A DNA stretch of 64,000 nucleotides from Alphaproteobacteria bacterium (GTDB lineage Bacteria > Pseudomonadota > Alphaproteobacteria > Puniceispirillales > UBA1172). Location: positions 16,394 to 80,393 of the forward strand of contig JADHOM010000007.1 in the NCBI GenBank assembly GCA_016778985.1, written 5' to 3'. Under the pieces are notes generated by a model, which saw only the letters and a program-made list of their open reading frames with translations, did not search any database and was not told the DNA's origin. Below are positions 62,559 to 64,000 of this stretch, piece by piece (the stretch's first letter is position 1; every line of letters begins with the position of its first letter). Made by a program: the position numbers and the translations under genes.

Positions 62559-62696
62559 TCAACATCTACATAGCCGCTTATTAGCACCACCTAAAATTAC
62601 CTTATCGTGTTTATCAGGCGAGGCATAGCAGTAATCACGCGCCTCAGATAAACATTGTGTCTGGCATCCTTTAGATTTGATAAGGCGGTTGCTCAT
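62559..62696 (-). CDS. Small cysteine-rich open frame overlapping map
   Basis: A 45-codon frame starting at ATG 62696 within the last codons of map and ending at TGA 62559: MSNRLIKSKGCQTQCLSEAR and on, with Cys at CQTQC, DYCYAS and LCRC. Five cysteines in 45 residues recall a small metal-binding protein. The start has no good ribosome-binding site, but translation could be coupled to map termination. I do not recognise the family. It fills the 167-bp map-radC gap. Confidence 0.35.
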   Translation of the reverse strand: MSNRLIKSKGCQTQCLSEARDYCYASPDKHDKVILGGANKRLCRC

Positions 62697-63462
62697 GGTG
62701 CTTAGGGGAAAGGGTGAATATCTCAACCCCATCTGAAGTAACACCAACACTATGCTCAAATTGGGCGGATAATCCGCGATCACGAGTAACCGCTGTCCAG
62801 CCATCAGGGAGAATTTTAACCTGCCAAGTGCCAGTATTAATCATCGGCTCAATTGTAAAAATCATGCCTTCTTCAAGGACAGTGCCTTCGCCGGGATTGC
62901 CATAATGCAAGACCGTTGGCGCAATGTGAAATTGCTGGCCGATACCGTGGCCGGTAAAATCTCTGACAACCGAAAACCGTGCTGCTTCCGCATGAGTTTG
63001 AATCGCATGCCCAACATCACCTAGCGTTGCCCCGGGTTTAACAACATTTATCCCGCGCATCATGGCTTCATAGGTAACATCAGTTAGCCGCTTAGCTTTG
63101 ACGCTAACATCACCAACCCAATACATACGTGAGGTATCACCATACCAGCCATCCAATATGACGGTAATATCAATGTTCAGAATATCACCATCAAGCAGGC
63201 GTTTATCAGACGGAATACCATGACAGACAACATGATTGACAGATATGCATGTAGCTTTTGGATACCCCTTATAGTTCAGCGGCGCAGGCACCGCGCCATG
63301 ATCTGATATAAATTGATGACATAGGCTATCCAGCTCCAACGTGGTCACGCCAGCCTTCACATATGGAGTAATATAATCAAGCGTCTCAGCGGCAAGCTGT
63401 CCCGCTTTCCGCATTTTTATAAAGCCAAGCTGGTCATGACGGGGAATAGGTTCAAATCGCAT
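62671..63462 (-). CDS. map: Methionine aminopeptidase type I
   Basis: Removes N-terminal Met from new proteins; 263 residues. The metal ligands are in NIDITVILDGWYGDTSRM (two Asp), FTGHGIGQQFHIAPTVLHYG (His), IFTIEPMIN (Glu) and AQFEHSVGV (Glu). The usual substrate His is in VVCHGIPS. The start ATG at 63462 overlaps the sfsA stop region by one base, so map is coupled to sfsA. radC follows. Full length. Confidence 0.96.
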   Translation of the reverse strand: MRFEPIPRHDQLGFIKMRKAGQLAAETLDYITPYVKAGVTTLELDSLCHQFISDHGAVPAPLNYKGYPKATCISVNHVVCHGIPSDKRLLDGDILNIDITVILDGWYGDTSRMYWVGDVSVKAKRLTDVTYEAMMRGINVVKPGATLGDVGHAIQTHAEAARFSVVRDFTGHGIGQQFHIAPTVLHYGNPGEGTVLEEGMIFTIEPMINTGTWQVKILPDGWTAVTRDRGLSAQFEHSVGVTSDGVEIFTLSPKHHEQPPYQI

Positions 63463-64000
63463 TATTGAGGTATCACCATGTTTATTTTACTATCCAATGT
63501 TAAAGCCTCTAGCGTGATTTGGCAACGCCATGCACTAATTTCTACGCCGTTTTCATATGCAGATTTTAATGTGCTGGCATAAACCGGATCAATATCATCG
63601 GCAATCACCATGCGGTCGCCATCAGCTCTTTGTACAACGAATAATAAGGCGGCGCGATAGCCTTCTTTCTTAGCCGCAATTAATTCCTCTAAATGTTTTG
63701 TGCCGCGGGTTGTTACGGCATCGGGAAAGGCCACCGTATTTGGGCTGTTATCATAAGACCGGCGCAGGTGAACATTTTTAATCTCAAGCAACATAGGCGG
63801 GCTTCCATCATTTGCTGCATCAAGCCGAAAGTCAAAACGCACGCCCTTTTTCCATGTAAACTCTCGCTGGATCACATCATAGCCACGCCATTCAGGGATG
63901 TGGCCATTCAATAACGCTTCATGAGCAATGGCATTAGGCCGGTTTGTGTTGATACCTACAAGCGTGTTATCCGCCTCAATAATCTCCAGCGTTAAGGGCA
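63462..64000 (-). CDS. sfsA: Sugar fermentation stimulation protein SfsA, partial
   Basis: The 5' end lies beyond the window. The visible ~179 codons begin LTLEIIEADNTLVGINTNRP and continue through AIAHEALLNGHIPEW, RFDFRLDAANDG, MLLEIKNVHLRR, AFPDAVTTRGTKHLEEL and FVVQRADGDRM. These match SfsA (about 235 residues), which has a nuclease-like fold and uncertain function. It is co-directional with map, whose start overlaps its end. Confidence 0.93.
   Translation of the reverse strand, partial: PLTLEIIEADNTLVGINTNRPNAIAHEALLNGHIPEWRGYDVIQREFTWKKGVRFDFRLDAANDGSPPMLLEIKNVHLRRSYDNSPNTVAFPDAVTTRGTKHLEELIAAKKEGYRAALLFVVQRADGDRMVIADDIDPVYASTLKSAYENGVEISAWRCQITLEALTLDSKINMVIPQ

Noticed and set aside
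1..64000. CRISPR array, prophage or insertion sequence
   Set aside because: No regularly spaced repeats, cas, integrase, transposase or phage structural genes were seen; the tandem repeats found are two- or three-copy and without spacers.

Overview
The window is a chromosomal segment of an alphaproteobacterium. The gene order supports this: purB-purC-purS-purQ-purL-bolA-grxD, infC-rpmI-rplT-pheS-pheT, class II DAHP synthase, an NAD-linked formate dehydrogenase with a fused FdsG/FdsB subunit, and a ScfR-type regulator. Moderate G+C by eye, compact spacing and the mix of C1 and oxalate genes fit a marine SAR116-type (Puniceispirillum-like) bacterium, but that placement is inferred from remembered gene content and was not tested. 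I see no prophage, insertion sequence, CRISPR array, rRNA operon or secondary-metabolite cluster.

Layout. 1-13 kb is housekeeping: an alpha/beta hydrolase, a glycosyltransferase, thrS, infC (with a rare AUA start), rpmI, rplT, pheS, pheT, leuA and lepA. 13.3 kb holds tRNA-Ser(GGA) followed by the 3' remnant of a sulfotransferase gene. 15-39 kb is an accessory metabolic region: formate dehydrogenase (beta and alpha), a ScfR-like regulator, a ketopantoate-reductase-like protein, sucCD, a GntR regulator in one open frame with oxalyl-CoA decarboxylase, formyl-CoA:oxalate CoA-transferase, a stand-alone formyltetrahydrofolate-hydrolase-like protein, formate-tetrahydrofolate ligase, a universal stress protein, a tripartite tricarboxylate transporter (TctC, TctB, TctA), an uncharacterised P-loop protein and a cytoplasmic molybdopterin oxidoreductase. 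40-54 kb mixes ribH, a beta-hydroxyacid dehydrogenase, a GST, gor, class II DAHP synthase, NAD salvage and synthesis, gltX, cysS, cimA, trmJ and rpsD. 54.6-64 kb is all on the minus strand: an EamA transporter, grxD, bolA, the purine genes, radC, map and a partial sfsA.

How the genes fit together. The central region reads as an oxalate/formate/one-carbon module. Oxalate may enter through the TTT transporter (inference). Frc activates it to oxalyl-CoA, Oxc decarboxylates that to formyl-CoA, and Frc releases formate. Formate is then either oxidised to CO2 with NADH by Fdh or charged onto tetrahydrofolate by Fhs; the formyl-THF-hydrolase-like protein sits exactly at this branch point. Two regulators lie inside the region. 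One is a GntR/FCD protein whose frame runs without a stop into Oxc, with TGGT...ACCA inverted repeats upstream. The other is a ScfR-like XRE protein beside a 38-bp element that recurs upstream of the TTT transporter.

Most worth follow-up: the GntR-Oxc single frame with its strong internal ribosome-binding site, the repeated operator-like element, the formyl-handling gene between frc and fhs, the AUA start of infC, a structured rpsD leader, a RadC lacking one predicted metal ligand, and a recurring pattern of perfect 12-18 bp tandem duplications.
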